Shown here piece after piece: positions 9,269 through 19,980 of a DNA stretch of 64,000 nucleotides. A program made the translations under genes and the position numbers. Under the pieces are notes generated by a model, which saw only the letters and a program-made list of their open reading frames with translations, searched no databases and was not told where the DNA came from. Origin of the DNA: Parabacteroides sp. AM08-6 (GTDB lineage Bacteria > Bacteroidota > Bacteroidia > Bacteroidales > Tannerellaceae); contig NZ_QRMP01000016.1 in NCBI RefSeq assembly GCF_003473295.1, forward strand, positions 4,661-68,660, given 5' to 3'. The number at the start of each line of letters is the position of its first letter. Within the stretch, counting starts at the first letter, position 1.

Positions 9269-9610
9269 TCAGGGCTTAGGGATTGAAGGTTGAGCAAGAG
9301 TTACTTCTGGTACAGCAAGTGTTGGCACGGGAACTGTAGGCAATTCTACCGAAGCTAAAATACAAATAGCTGCTTTTGGATTAGTACAAGGTTTATTATC
9401 CTGAGGACAATTACATTTTGAAAAATTAATACAAATACCATTCTTAGCACCTGGACAATAACCATTGTCATCCAAAAGATTGCCTCCCACAACTTTCCCC
9501 ATCCTCATCGTATTCAGGGATTCTTCACTAAACAGCTCTACTGCTTCATCAAATACAATGTTCAGTTCAAGAGCCATTCTTTCTTTGTTTTTTAATTCTT
9601 GGTCGTTCAT
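9269..9610 (-). CDS. Double-glycine-leader RiPP precursor with Cys block and Pro/Thr tail
   Basis: A 113-residue precursor peptide. Residues 1-43 form an acidic, helical leader ending MGKVVGG, the cleavage site expected for C39 exporters. The core has two parts. Residues 44-83 carry six cysteines (52, 60, 66, 68, 75, 83) with Asn, Gly and Lys. Residues 88-113 are Pro-rich (91, 94, 96, 101, 108, 111, 113) with T92, T97, T104 and S109; T92 and S109 each have Pro at -1 and +2. A strong AAGGAGG ribosome site, rare in Bacteroidota, lies 5 bases before the ATG. Its neighbours are two glycosyltransferases upstream and the protease, radical SAM and exporter genes downstream. A GG-Bacteroidales-type natural-product precursor is the best fit; the modified form is unknown. 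Confidence 0.88.
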   Translation of the reverse strand: MNDQELKNKERMALELNIVFDEAVELFSEESLNTMRMGKVVGGNLLDDNGYCPGAKNGICINFSKCNCPQDNKPCTNPKAAICILASVELPTVPVPTLAVPEVTLAQPSIPKP

Positions 9611-9615
9611 ACAAA

Positions 9616-9622
9616 CCTCCTT
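9616..9622 (-). promoter_or_regulatory. Strong Shine-Dalgarno site of the precursor gene
   Basis: The minus strand reads AAGGAGG five bases before the precursor ATG, inside the 14-base gap after the glycosyltransferase stop. Bacteroidota genes usually lack such sites, and the other genes in this operon show none as good. It probably raises precursor output over that of the enzymes. Confidence 0.7.
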
Positions 9623-9624
9623 CT

Positions 9625-10575
9625 TTAAAAATTAGACATATATTTATGGATTTCTCCATTTGCTAACAGAAATTTATCTATTGAATGGTTGAATATTGTT
9701 TGATAATAAGAGGATTGTTCTTTAATAAACGACCTGTCTTCAACCATTTTACTTATAGCTTGCCTATATAATACCGGAATTTGTTTTTCCCAATATTTAA
9801 ACAACATATACTTCTCCGGCTGTGGTAAGAATAATTCTGCTACATAGAACTTATTGTAAAGAATATCTATATCTGCCGTTTTATAAGGAAAGTTAGTTCG
9901 ATATATATGTCCGGCTCCGACGGACTTTAATAATTTGCATTTTCCACCCTCCATCCATACTTTCATTGAAATGAGCTGTTCATCCAATCCATAAGAACGC
10001 AATCCTTTTAATCCTCCCAAATATTTCCAGTAAGATTTATTGCAAGCATAAGCTGCTCCTAATACGCAAACAATATCTACAACATTTTCCTCCGGATTCG
10101 GATCTTTTGTATTCCACTTAGCCCGCATATCACCATTCTCTGAAAGGTCTATATAGGCACCATATGTTGTAACCTTGTCTGTTTCAATCACATCGTATCC
10201 ATCTGTGTCTTTTTTAAAGGAAATTGATTGACAACAAAGTAACGCCCGTCCATCTTTATACAATTCTTGAACTATTAACTCGACCCAATCATTCTGAAAA
10301 AAACGCATATGTCCATCCAGAAGTAAAAAGAACTCCGTAGGACAATTCTCTACTGCTTCATCTCTTGAAGCAGCAACCCCTTTTCTTTCCGAATGACAAA
10401 TATAAGCTGCATCAAACTTATCCGCCACAGCCTTATAATCATATCCATCTTCCGACGCATCATTTATCAACATGATATTGATTTTATCACTTGCCGTATC
10501 CCGAAGATTTTTTACTGTATTATATACTTCTTCTCCTTCGTTCAAAAATGGTATAATCACTGTCAACTCTTTCAT
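9625..10575 (-). CDS. Glycosyltransferase resembling polypeptide GalNAc-transferases (GT2/GT27-like)
   Basis: A 316-residue GT-A enzyme. The N-terminal half has TVIIPFLNEGEE, LINDASEDG and the metal motif D87-G88-H89 in LLLDGHMRF. A D-x-H motif marks polypeptide GalNAc-transferases (GT27) rather than ordinary GT2 enzymes, which use DxD. Residues 196-211 (GLDEQLISMKVWMEGG) and 220-226 (GAGHIYR) match the layout of the GT27 Gal/GalNAc motif, WGGExxELSFRVWxCGG then VGHVFR. There is no lectin domain, membrane anchor or signal, so it would work in the cytoplasm. It stops 14 bp before the precursor gene. It is therefore the best candidate to put the first sugar on Thr/Ser of the Pro-rich tail (inference). 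Confidence 0.85.
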   Translation of the reverse strand: MKELTVIIPFLNEGEEVYNTVKNLRDTASDKINIMLINDASEDGYDYKAVADKFDAAYICHSERKGVAASRDEAVENCPTEFFLLLDGHMRFFQNDWVELIVQELYKDGRALLCCQSISFKKDTDGYDVIETDKVTTYGAYIDLSENGDMRAKWNTKDPNPEENVVDIVCVLGAAYACNKSYWKYLGGLKGLRSYGLDEQLISMKVWMEGGKCKLLKSVGAGHIYRTNFPYKTADIDILYNKFYVAELFLPQPEKYMLFKYWEKQIPVLYRQAISKMVEDRSFIKEQSSYYQTIFNHSIDKFLLANGEIHKYMSNF

Positions 10576-10581
10576 AGCATA

Positions 10582-11409
10582 TCAAATTTTCATTAAATAG
10601 GACACCAATTGACAATAATCCTTTATAGTCAAAACATTACGAATATAAAGGTCATATAACAAATCACAAACTGGCACAACATTATTATACTTTACATTAT
10701 CACGCTTCAACAAATATCGGATAATCTCTTGACGGATAACAAATGAATTTTCAATCATTTGCATATTATTCACCGTGCTAATCTGCTGTTCATGAATACG
10801 ATAATAATTCAAAACTCGTGGTAGATTCGACAATTTACCGCCAGCTAACACGATATCAACCCAAAGTTTATAATCTTCTGCATAAATATATTCCTGTTTA
10901 TAACGAATTTGATAAAAATCTAAAAAGTCTTTTCTCATCATCCCCACTGCAAAGCAATTATAATCTATAAAACCATTTTCTATTTCATCGGAATCCAATA
11001 ATTGAGGCATATATTTTCCACTTCCATATCCAAACCGCTCAAACCCGGCACCACAAGCCGCTATATCTTCATTATTTTCTAAATAATTATACTGGACCAA
11101 TAATCTATCCTTATGCATCTTATCATCGGCGTCCATTCTGATAACATATTTACCGACAGCCTGCTCCAAGCCGATATTCAAAGTTTGAATAAAATCATGA
11201 TGATTGTCAATCACACGTATACGTTCATCCGAAAAACCTTGAGCGATTTGCAGACTTTTATCAGTGGAGCCGTCATTAATCAGAATCAATTCAAAATCTC
11301 GAAAAGACTGTTCCAAAACACTTTGTATCGATTCCGAAAGATAGGACTCAACATTATAAAAAGGTATATACACGGATATAGAAAGTTTCTTTTCCATAAG
11401 TAAAGACAA
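10582..11409 (-). CDS. GT2-family glycosyltransferase, first gene of the peptide operon
   Basis: A 275-residue family-2 glycosyltransferase with the usual GT-A blocks: SVYIPFYNVESYL, LILINDGSTDKS, the nucleotide-sugar motif D93-A94-D95 in IRMDADDKMHKD, and the acceptor-side acidic block YAEDYKLWVDI. A Met at residue 5 is an equally good start. It is soluble. It is followed after 6 bp by the GalNAc-transferase-like gene, so it most likely adds a further sugar to the same acceptor, although a surface-polysaccharide role cannot be excluded from sequence. I found no clean TAnnTTTG promoter in the region upstream. Confidence 0.88.
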   Translation of the reverse strand: MSLLMEKKLSISVYIPFYNVESYLSESIQSVLEQSFRDFELILINDGSTDKSLQIAQGFSDERIRVIDNHHDFIQTLNIGLEQAVGKYVIRMDADDKMHKDRLLVQYNYLENNEDIAACGAGFERFGYGSGKYMPQLLDSDEIENGFIDYNCFAVGMMRKDFLDFYQIRYKQEYIYAEDYKLWVDIVLAGGKLSNLPRVLNYYRIHEQQISTVNNMQMIENSFVIRQEIIRYLLKRDNVKYNNVVPVCDLLYDLYIRNVLTIKDYCQLVSYLMKI

Positions 11410-11731
11410 TAGATTAGGTTATCATTCTTCACAAAATCAACAAATCAATCCTTATTTTTCATCGCCTGTAAATGTAACGCTTATATTGTATACAACAAAA
11501 AAAGAATCCTTGATTTTCATATATAAAACATTATTTAACACCATCATTCTCGAATCCCCTATTTTTGTAATCTGTATATTGCAAAAACCCAATCGTTACG
11601 ACTCCATCACAATGTACACCCCTTGATATAAAACCTCACAAATCAAATTTTCCATTCATTTCTTTATCAAAGGCAATCGGCAAAAACAGCAAATAATCAA
11701 GGTGAAATGAACAATTTGCCTCTTTCTGTTG
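11410..11731. other. AT-rich intergenic region between divergent operons
   Basis: About 320 bases separate the peptide operon (minus) from the HU-lnb operon (plus). The left part is very AT-rich, like the peptide locus. No exact TAnnTTTG element was found facing the minus-strand operon, so its promoter is unrecognised or regulated by a different factor. No RNA gene was recognised. Confidence 0.4.
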
Positions 11732-11739
11732 TATCTTTG
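11732..11739 (+). promoter_or_regulatory. Bacteroidota -7 element before the HU-family operon
   Basis: TATCTTTG matches the TAnnTTTG -7 consensus. The nearest TTTG upstream (11715) is only 13 bases away, short for a -33 element. If used, the transcript carries a leader of about 190 bases that contains the whole 22-bp repeat array. Confidence 0.45.
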
Positions 11740-11755
11740 CAGCCGTTCGATTTGC

Positions 11756-11842
11756 CTTTCGATAATTGTCGTAAGGCCTTACGACGGTTATCGAAAGGTC
11801 TTACCACAATTGTCAAAAGGCCTTACGACAATTATCGAAAGA
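11756..11842. repeat. 22-bp repeat array, one inverted and three direct copies
   Basis: Three head-to-tail 22-base units (11777-11798, 11799-11820, 11821-11842) follow the pattern YCTTACSACRRTTRTCRAAAGR. A fourth copy at 11756-11776 is in the opposite orientation, so units one and two also form a near-perfect hairpin. The 22-base period equals about two helical turns. The array lies between a promoter-like box and the HU-family gene, in the likely 5' leader. It could be protein binding sites, an RNA structure, or an interspersed repeat. Confidence 0.8.
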
Positions 11843-11937
11843 CGATTAGCCGGGCAACAAAATCCGAATACATCCCGGCTAAGGCGAATAAGCTTGCATC
11901 TATTTTAAAATTATTCAGGTAACAAACATTAGTATAT

Positions 11938-12528
11938 ATGGCTATAAAATTCAGCGTACACCAGACTCCGCAACCGAAAGACCGCAAAGAGGAAGCACTC
12001 TGCCACGCACGCGCAATTCCTAACGGAACAAAGAGAATGGATGACATTTGCGCACTCATCTGCGAACGGGGGTCTATTTCGTCGGCCGACGTAAAGGCGG
12101 TGTTGGACTCGCTGGTATGGGTAATCAGGCTGTCACTGGAATACGGGGACCATGTGGAACTGGAAGAGTTAGGGCATTTCTCGCCTTCGCTCCGCAGCCG
12201 GAAGTTGCCGAACGGGAAATTTACCGTGTCGGTGGACGGCGTGAACTTCCGCTGCTCGGAAAAACTGAAAAATCAGCTCAAATATGTAAAACTTGAAAAA
12301 GGAAAAGAGACGGCCGGTTATTTGCCGAAAGAACGGAAAAACCGGATGGTGGATTACCTGAAACGTAACGAGACGATTACGACTCCGATTTATGCCGCAT
12401 TGAATGCTTGTTCCCATTACAGGGCCAAGGCCGACCTCGACCAATATATCAAAGAAAACGTGATTGTACGTGTCGGGAGCAGCACGCATGTGAGTTATTT
12501 ATTGACTGAAAATGTAAACAGAGAATAA
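11938..12528 (+). CDS. HU-family DNA-binding protein (HU-HIG type)
   Basis: A 196-residue protein. Residues about 1-130 have the HU/IHF-like fold of the Bacteroidota HU-HIG family, with SADVKAVLDSLVWVIRLSLEYGDHVELEELGHFSPSLRS as the helix-plus-arm region and FRCSEKLKNQLKYVKLEK. Residues about 130-196 form a winged-helix-like tail (RMVDYLKRNETITTPIYAALN...ADLDQYIKENVIVRVG). It should bind DNA, either as a nucleoid protein or as a local regulator. It precedes the lnb-like gene by 3 bp and so heads that operon. A 22-bp repeat array lies just upstream and might be its own target, which is untested inference. Confidence 0.85.
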   Translation: MAIKFSVHQTPQPKDRKEEALCHARAIPNGTKRMDDICALICERGSISSADVKAVLDSLVWVIRLSLEYGDHVELEELGHFSPSLRSRKLPNGKFTVSVDGVNFRCSEKLKNQLKYVKLEKGKETAGYLPKERKNRMVDYLKRNETITTPIYAALNACSHYRAKADLDQYIKENVIVRVGSSTHVSYLLTENVNRE

Positions 12529-12531
12529 TCA

Positions 12532-13740
12532 ATGAAAAAAAGCATCTTCCTTTTCCTCCTGTTATTCACGCTCCCTGCGCTCCGGGCGGAAATCATCCGG
12601 ATGAGCAATAATGCCCAAATCAGTTTACTGACGGCGGGCGCATCCGAGGAAGCGGTATTCACAGTCTACGGGCACACGGCTATCCGGGTGAGAGATACGG
12701 TATTGATTCGGGATTCGTTGCAGAAGATAGATGTTGTCTTCAATTACGGAGTTTTCGATTTCTCGAAACCGAACTTTATTTACCGTTTTGCCAAAGGAGA
12801 TACGGATTATATGTTGGGAGTACGGGATTTCCGGGATTTCATACTCGAATATGCAATGCGGGGCAGCGAGGTGACCGAACAGGTGCTGAACCTCGACTCG
12901 ATTGAAAAGAACAAGGTCTGGGAGGCGCTCGTCATCAATAGTCTCCCCCAAAACCGGGTGTACCGGTATAATTTCTTCTTCGATAATTGCGCGACGCGAC
13001 CGGCTGCGGTTTTCGAGAAAAGCACAAACGGACAAATCCATTATCAACCGCCTTATCAGGAACAGACCTTCCGTGAGCTGATAAATTATGCCATGCGCAA
13101 CAAACCCTGGCTTATCTTCGGATGCGACCTGGCACTGGGCAGCCCGACAGACCGGACGGCTACCACACGCGAAATGATGTTTCTGCCGACTTACCTGAAA
13201 GAGGCGTTCGGGACGGCTACCATTATCGGACCGGATGGAAGTTCGCGGAAGTTGGTTGCTTCCACTCACCTGTTGACGGAAGAAATCGAAGAGGATGACA
13301 CGGCGACATGGGGCGACTTTTTTAGCCCGTTACTCTGTTGTTGGGCATTTTTCTTTCTTGTGCTGGCCATTACTTTCAGTGAATGGCGCCGGAAAACATA
13401 CTTCCGGATTGTGGACTGTTTATTGTTTTTCATCGCCGGAATCGGAGGCGTAGTCTTGTTTTTCCTCTGTTTCGTCTCCACTCATCCGAGTATCTGGCCG
13501 AACTGGTCGGTGGTGTGGTTGCAACCTTTCGATTTGGTCGCTGTTATTTTGTTTGCAGTAAAAAAGTTCAGAAAGGCTGCATATTGCTATCATTTTATTA
13601 ACTTTGCGGCGCTTACGCTCATGCTGATAGGCTGGCATTTCATTCCACAGCACTTAAATCCGGCATTTATCCCGCTGGTAATGAGCCTTTGGCTGCGTTC
13701 GGGATATGGCGTATATAGAAAAATATGGAACATCGGGTAA
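12532..13740 (+). CDS. lnb: Lnb/DUF4105-family membrane protein, likely lipoprotein N-acyltransferase
   Basis: A 402-residue protein: signal peptide (1-19), a periplasmic DUF4105 domain (about 20-260) and about five membrane helices (265-400). This family includes Lnb, reported as the N-acyltransferase that finishes triacylated lipoproteins in Bacteroides, which lack Lnt. Candidate catalytic residues are H48 in VYGHTAIRV and C153 in NFFFDNCATRP, both family hallmarks. The last 16 bases overlap the following gene in another frame, so the two products are translationally linked. The downstream secA fits an envelope-biogenesis cluster. The assignment rests on family recall, not on a search. Confidence 0.8.
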   Translation: MKKSIFLFLLLFTLPALRAEIIRMSNNAQISLLTAGASEEAVFTVYGHTAIRVRDTVLIRDSLQKIDVVFNYGVFDFSKPNFIYRFAKGDTDYMLGVRDFRDFILEYAMRGSEVTEQVLNLDSIEKNKVWEALVINSLPQNRVYRYNFFFDNCATRPAAVFEKSTNGQIHYQPPYQEQTFRELINYAMRNKPWLIFGCDLALGSPTDRTATTREMMFLPTYLKEAFGTATIIGPDGSSRKLVASTHLLTEEIEEDDTATWGDFFSPLLCCWAFFFLVLAITFSEWRRKTYFRIVDCLLFFIAGIGGVVLFFLCFVSTHPSIWPNWSVVWLQPFDLVAVILFAVKKFRKAAYCYHFINFAALTLMLIGWHFIPQHLNPAFIPLVMSLWLRSGYGVYRKIWNIG

Positions 13741-15326
13741 GAAAAATATTATCATCACTCATCGCAATTCTGGTTGTCACCAACTTAGAGGCACAGCAAC
13801 ACACCCCTAAATTAGTGGTTTGCATCACTGTGGACCAGTTGAGGGGCGATTATATCGAATACTTTTACAACACGTTCGGCGAACGTGGTTTCAAACGGTT
13901 GATGAATGAAGGATTGGTGTACAGCAACATCCGGTTCGAATTTTCCGACATCGACCAGGCAAGCGCTTTCGCCACCCTGTTTACCGGGAGCAATCCCAAC
14001 TATAACGGTATTTCAGGAAAGAAAACGTATGATTTCGAGAAAGATCAGGAAGTTTCCATCCTGAACGACCCGGAATATCTGGGTAATTACACGAAGGAAC
14101 ATTATTCCCCGCGAAAGCTGTTCAGCTCGACTATCGGGGACGAACTGAAAATCGCCTCCAACGGCAGAAGTGACGTGTATTCCATCGCTCCCGACCCTGA
14201 AAGTGCCATTCTTTCGGCAGGCCATGCGGCAAATGGGGCTTTCTGGATGGACGATTACAATGGGAAGTGGGCTACCACGACTTTCTACAAAGGCATCCCT
14301 TGGTATGTGGACCGCTATAACAATGGTCCCGAATCGCTTTCGACACGTCTGGAGCAGATGGTGTGGACTCCTTCGCTTCCACTCGACAAATTCAACGCGT
14401 TTCCTTATGTGCTGGATGACGTGTCCTATAAATATACGTTTAAGGAAAACACAAAAGAGTGTTTCTTCAATCTGAAAACATCCCCTTTTATCAATAAGGA
14501 AATCAACCGGTTGGCACTCCAGTTCCTTGAATACGGGGCTTTCGGCACACGAAGTTGTCCGGATATGCTTTCCATCACATACTACGCCGGCAACTACCGG
14601 GGGAACATGAGTAAGGAATATACGCGTGAAATACAGGATACGTACTATCAGTTGGACAAAGACCTTGAACAGTTGTTAGATAAAATAGACAAAAAGGTGG
14701 GTCTTGCCAATACATTGATTGTACTCACCGGTTCGGGGTATTACAAGAGCGAAGAACAATATCCCGACGGATTGTTCCTGACAAACGGTGAATTTTATCC
14801 GAAACGTTGTCTCGCCTTGCTGAATATGTATCTGATGGCCATCTACGGACAGCAGACGAATTGGGTTACAGGTTTCTACAACAACCAGATATTCCTGAAC
14901 CGGAAAGCGATAGAAGAGGCTAAGCTGGAACTGGCAGCCGTACAGGACAAAGCGGCTGAATTCCTTCGCGAATTCAGTGGCGTGCAGCATGTTGTAACGG
15001 AGAATGTTCTGCGTTCCGGGACTTGGAACGAACAGACTTCCGACTATTTGCAAGGAACACATCTTTCTACACGGGGTGATTTGATTATCGAATTGCAACC
15101 GGGTTGGCTGATTAACAACGAGAACTCGAAAGAAAAAGTCAAATTAATACGAAACAACGCAGTTATTACCCCACTGGTATTTATGGGCAACGGCATCAAA
15201 CCGGAACGTATTTACCGTGAAGTGAAAGCCACAGAGGTAGCCCCCACGGTAACCCATGTGCTGAGAATCAGGCCGCCGAATGCGTCTACCAGCCTGCCGT
15301 TAAGGGAACTGACCGTCAACAAATGA
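13725..15326 (+). CDS. Alkaline-phosphatase-fold protein lacking most metal ligands
   Basis: A 533-residue secreted protein of the alkaline phosphatase/nucleotide pyrophosphatase superfamily (PafA-like). The fold is visible: VVCITVDQLRGDYIEYF with the first metal Asp (residue 37), the RLMNEG turn, and FTGSNPNYNGISG where the family has YTGxxPxxHGI. The catalytic positions are gone. The nucleophile Thr aligns with Gln78, the DxxGH block reads YYAGNYRG, and the TDHG block reads LTGSGYY. Only one ligand remains, so hydrolysis by the standard two-metal mechanism is unlikely. It overlaps the Lnb-like gene by 16 bases. A binding or assembly role near the inner membrane is a guess. Confidence 0.85.
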   Translation: MEHRVRKILSSLIAILVVTNLEAQQHTPKLVVCITVDQLRGDYIEYFYNTFGERGFKRLMNEGLVYSNIRFEFSDIDQASAFATLFTGSNPNYNGISGKKTYDFEKDQEVSILNDPEYLGNYTKEHYSPRKLFSSTIGDELKIASNGRSDVYSIAPDPESAILSAGHAANGAFWMDDYNGKWATTTFYKGIPWYVDRYNNGPESLSTRLEQMVWTPSLPLDKFNAFPYVLDDVSYKYTFKENTKECFFNLKTSPFINKEINRLALQFLEYGAFGTRSCPDMLSITYYAGNYRGNMSKEYTREIQDTYYQLDKDLEQLLDKIDKKVGLANTLIVLTGSGYYKSEEQYPDGLFLTNGEFYPKRCLALLNMYLMAIYGQQTNWVTGFYNNQIFLNRKAIEEAKLELAAVQDKAAEFLREFSGVQHVVTENVLRSGTWNEQTSDYLQGTHLSTRGDLIIELQPGWLINNENSKEKVKLIRNNAVITPLVFMGNGIKPERIYREVKATEVAPTVTHVLRIRPPNASTSLPLRELTVNK

Positions 15327-15411
15327 CAATTGACAGTCAGTCATGCGTAGGTTATATATAAAGCCACGCATCCATACTCTTTCTATCTAATAAAATTAAA
15401 ACAAATATATC

Positions 15412-18747
<3,336 letters not shown>

Positions 18748-18772
18748 AACCTTTCCGGCTTACAATAAGACA

Positions 18773-18809
18773 AAAGGCGACCCGGCAGACAGGTCGCCTT
18801 TGTTATTTT
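18773..18809 (+). terminator. Intrinsic terminator after secA
   Basis: A perfect 10-bp stem, AAAGGCGACC with GGTCGCCTTT, a 9-base loop and a T-rich tail, 25 bases after the secA stop. Confidence 0.85.
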
Positions 18810-18902
18810 AACACCTCTTATTTGCAAAAACAGCCCTTTTCGATAACAATTTATCAGATTATTCGTATATTGTAGGCCAATAATCATCTAAAAACTACCA
18901 CT

Positions 18903-19016
18903 ATGATAATCGGAATTCCCAAAGAGATTAAGAACAACGAGAACCACGTGGCACTTACTCCCGCCGGTACAAAAGGTATCCGCTTGTTTTATGAAATAAG
19001 CACCTTTTTCATGTAA
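18903..19016 (+). pseudogene. ald: 5' stub of alanine dehydrogenase
   Basis: The frame reads MIIGIPKEIKNNENHVALTP, then AGTKG, an unmistakable start of alanine dehydrogenase (family: MIIGxPKEIKNNENRVALTPAG). After about 24 residues the sequence becomes unrelated and stops at residue 37. The normal gene is about 370 codons, so nearly all has been deleted. The hairpin at 19077-19117 is probably the terminator that once followed the full gene. The stub is small but could still be transcribed. Confidence 0.85.
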
Positions 19017-19076
19017 ATAGGATTAAAGGCTATTAATTGTATTCAACAGATATTAAGTAAAAATCCTGTGAAATAG

Positions 19077-19117
19077 AAAAGAGGTAAAAGGTTCAAATAC
19101 TCCGCACCTCTTTTTTT
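19077..19117 (+). terminator. Terminator-like hairpin left behind the ald stub
   Basis: AAAAGAGGT pairs with ACCTCTTTT across a 20-base loop, followed by a run of T. It lies 60 bases after the ald stub and probably ended the original ald transcript. Confidence 0.6.
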
Positions 19118-19226
19118 ACAATGTTTCCGTTTTCTTTATAAATCTAAAAAAAAGCAAAAAGCTATTGTTTCTATCGGGACACTTACTACCTTAGTGCGCA
19201 TTAATACAAAATTACATTTAATCACC

Positions 19227-19961
19227 ATGAAGAAAATTGTTTTATTATTGGCTTTCTGCCTGAGTATCGGTAATTTATTTGCACAAGATGCAAACGCAGA
19301 CAAATTGCGTGAAGAAGGAGATGCAGCCATGCAAGCTAAAAATTACGAAGAAGCTGCAACAAAGTACAGCGAGTATTTAAAACTTACCAACTATGAGGAT
19401 GCGGACCGTATATTCAATTGTGGGTTTGCAGCATTCAATGCTAAAAAGTATGATGATGCTGTAAAATTCTACGATATGTCCATCCAGAAAAAAAACAATG
19501 TGGATAATGCCTATGTCGGCAAAGCAATGTCACTCCGCAACCTGGATAAAGCGGAAGAATTCTGTTCAACCGTGGAAGCCGGCTTAGCTGTAAACCCTAA
19601 AAACGTTAATCTGGAAAAAATACTTTACGGATATTGCATGAAACAAGGACAGGCTGCCCAAAAAGCAGGTAAACTGGATAAAGCAGAAGAATTGTTTAAG
19701 GATGTACTGGTTGTAAACGACGTAAAATATAAAGGTAATGCGCTTTATAGCCTTGGCGTTATGTTCTACAACGACGGAGCTAAAATCCTGGCAAGTGCGA
19801 CTCCTCTCGCAACTTCAGATGCAGACAAATACAGCAAAGAAAAAGCGAAAGCAGATGCACAGATGGCTAAAGCAAAAGGATACTTGGAACAAGCCCTCAA
19901 ACTTAATCCGGAAGATGCTAATTCCAAAAAAATTCTGGATGCAATCAATGCAGCAAAATAA
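19227..19961 (+). CDS. Secreted tetratricopeptide-repeat protein
   Basis: A 244-residue protein. The frame opens at 19194, but the Met at 19227 is preferred because MKKIVLLLAFCLSIGNLFAQ is a complete signal peptide. The mature part is built from TPR helix pairs: ADKLREEGDAAMQAKNYEEA (about 24-43), DRIFNCGFAAFNAKKYDDAV, NAYVGKAMSLRNLDKAEEF, a pair around GQAAQKAGKLDKAEELF, and a C-terminal AKGYLEQALKLNPEDANSK. It is probably a periplasmic scaffold with no enzymatic signature. It is monocistronic, with a terminator after it. Confidence 0.9.
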   Translation: MKKIVLLLAFCLSIGNLFAQDANADKLREEGDAAMQAKNYEEAATKYSEYLKLTNYEDADRIFNCGFAAFNAKKYDDAVKFYDMSIQKKNNVDNAYVGKAMSLRNLDKAEEFCSTVEAGLAVNPKNVNLEKILYGYCMKQGQAAQKAGKLDKAEELFKDVLVVNDVKYKGNALYSLGVMFYNDGAKILASATPLATSDADKYSKEKAKADAQMAKAKGYLEQALKLNPEDANSKKILDAINAAK

Positions 19962-19980
19962 AACAAAAGACATCCAAAAT

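Noticed and set aside
1996..11409. Reading the glycosyltransferases as part of a capsule locus
   Set aside because: There are no flippase, polymerase, initiating sugar transferase or nucleotide-sugar genes; all neighbours are peptide-maturation and export genes. It remains a minor alternative.
11707..11922. 71-codon plus-strand frame across the 22-bp array
   Set aside because: Its middle is only translated repeat units (22 is not a multiple of 3), it starts before the -7 box, and the HU gene is the real product downstream.
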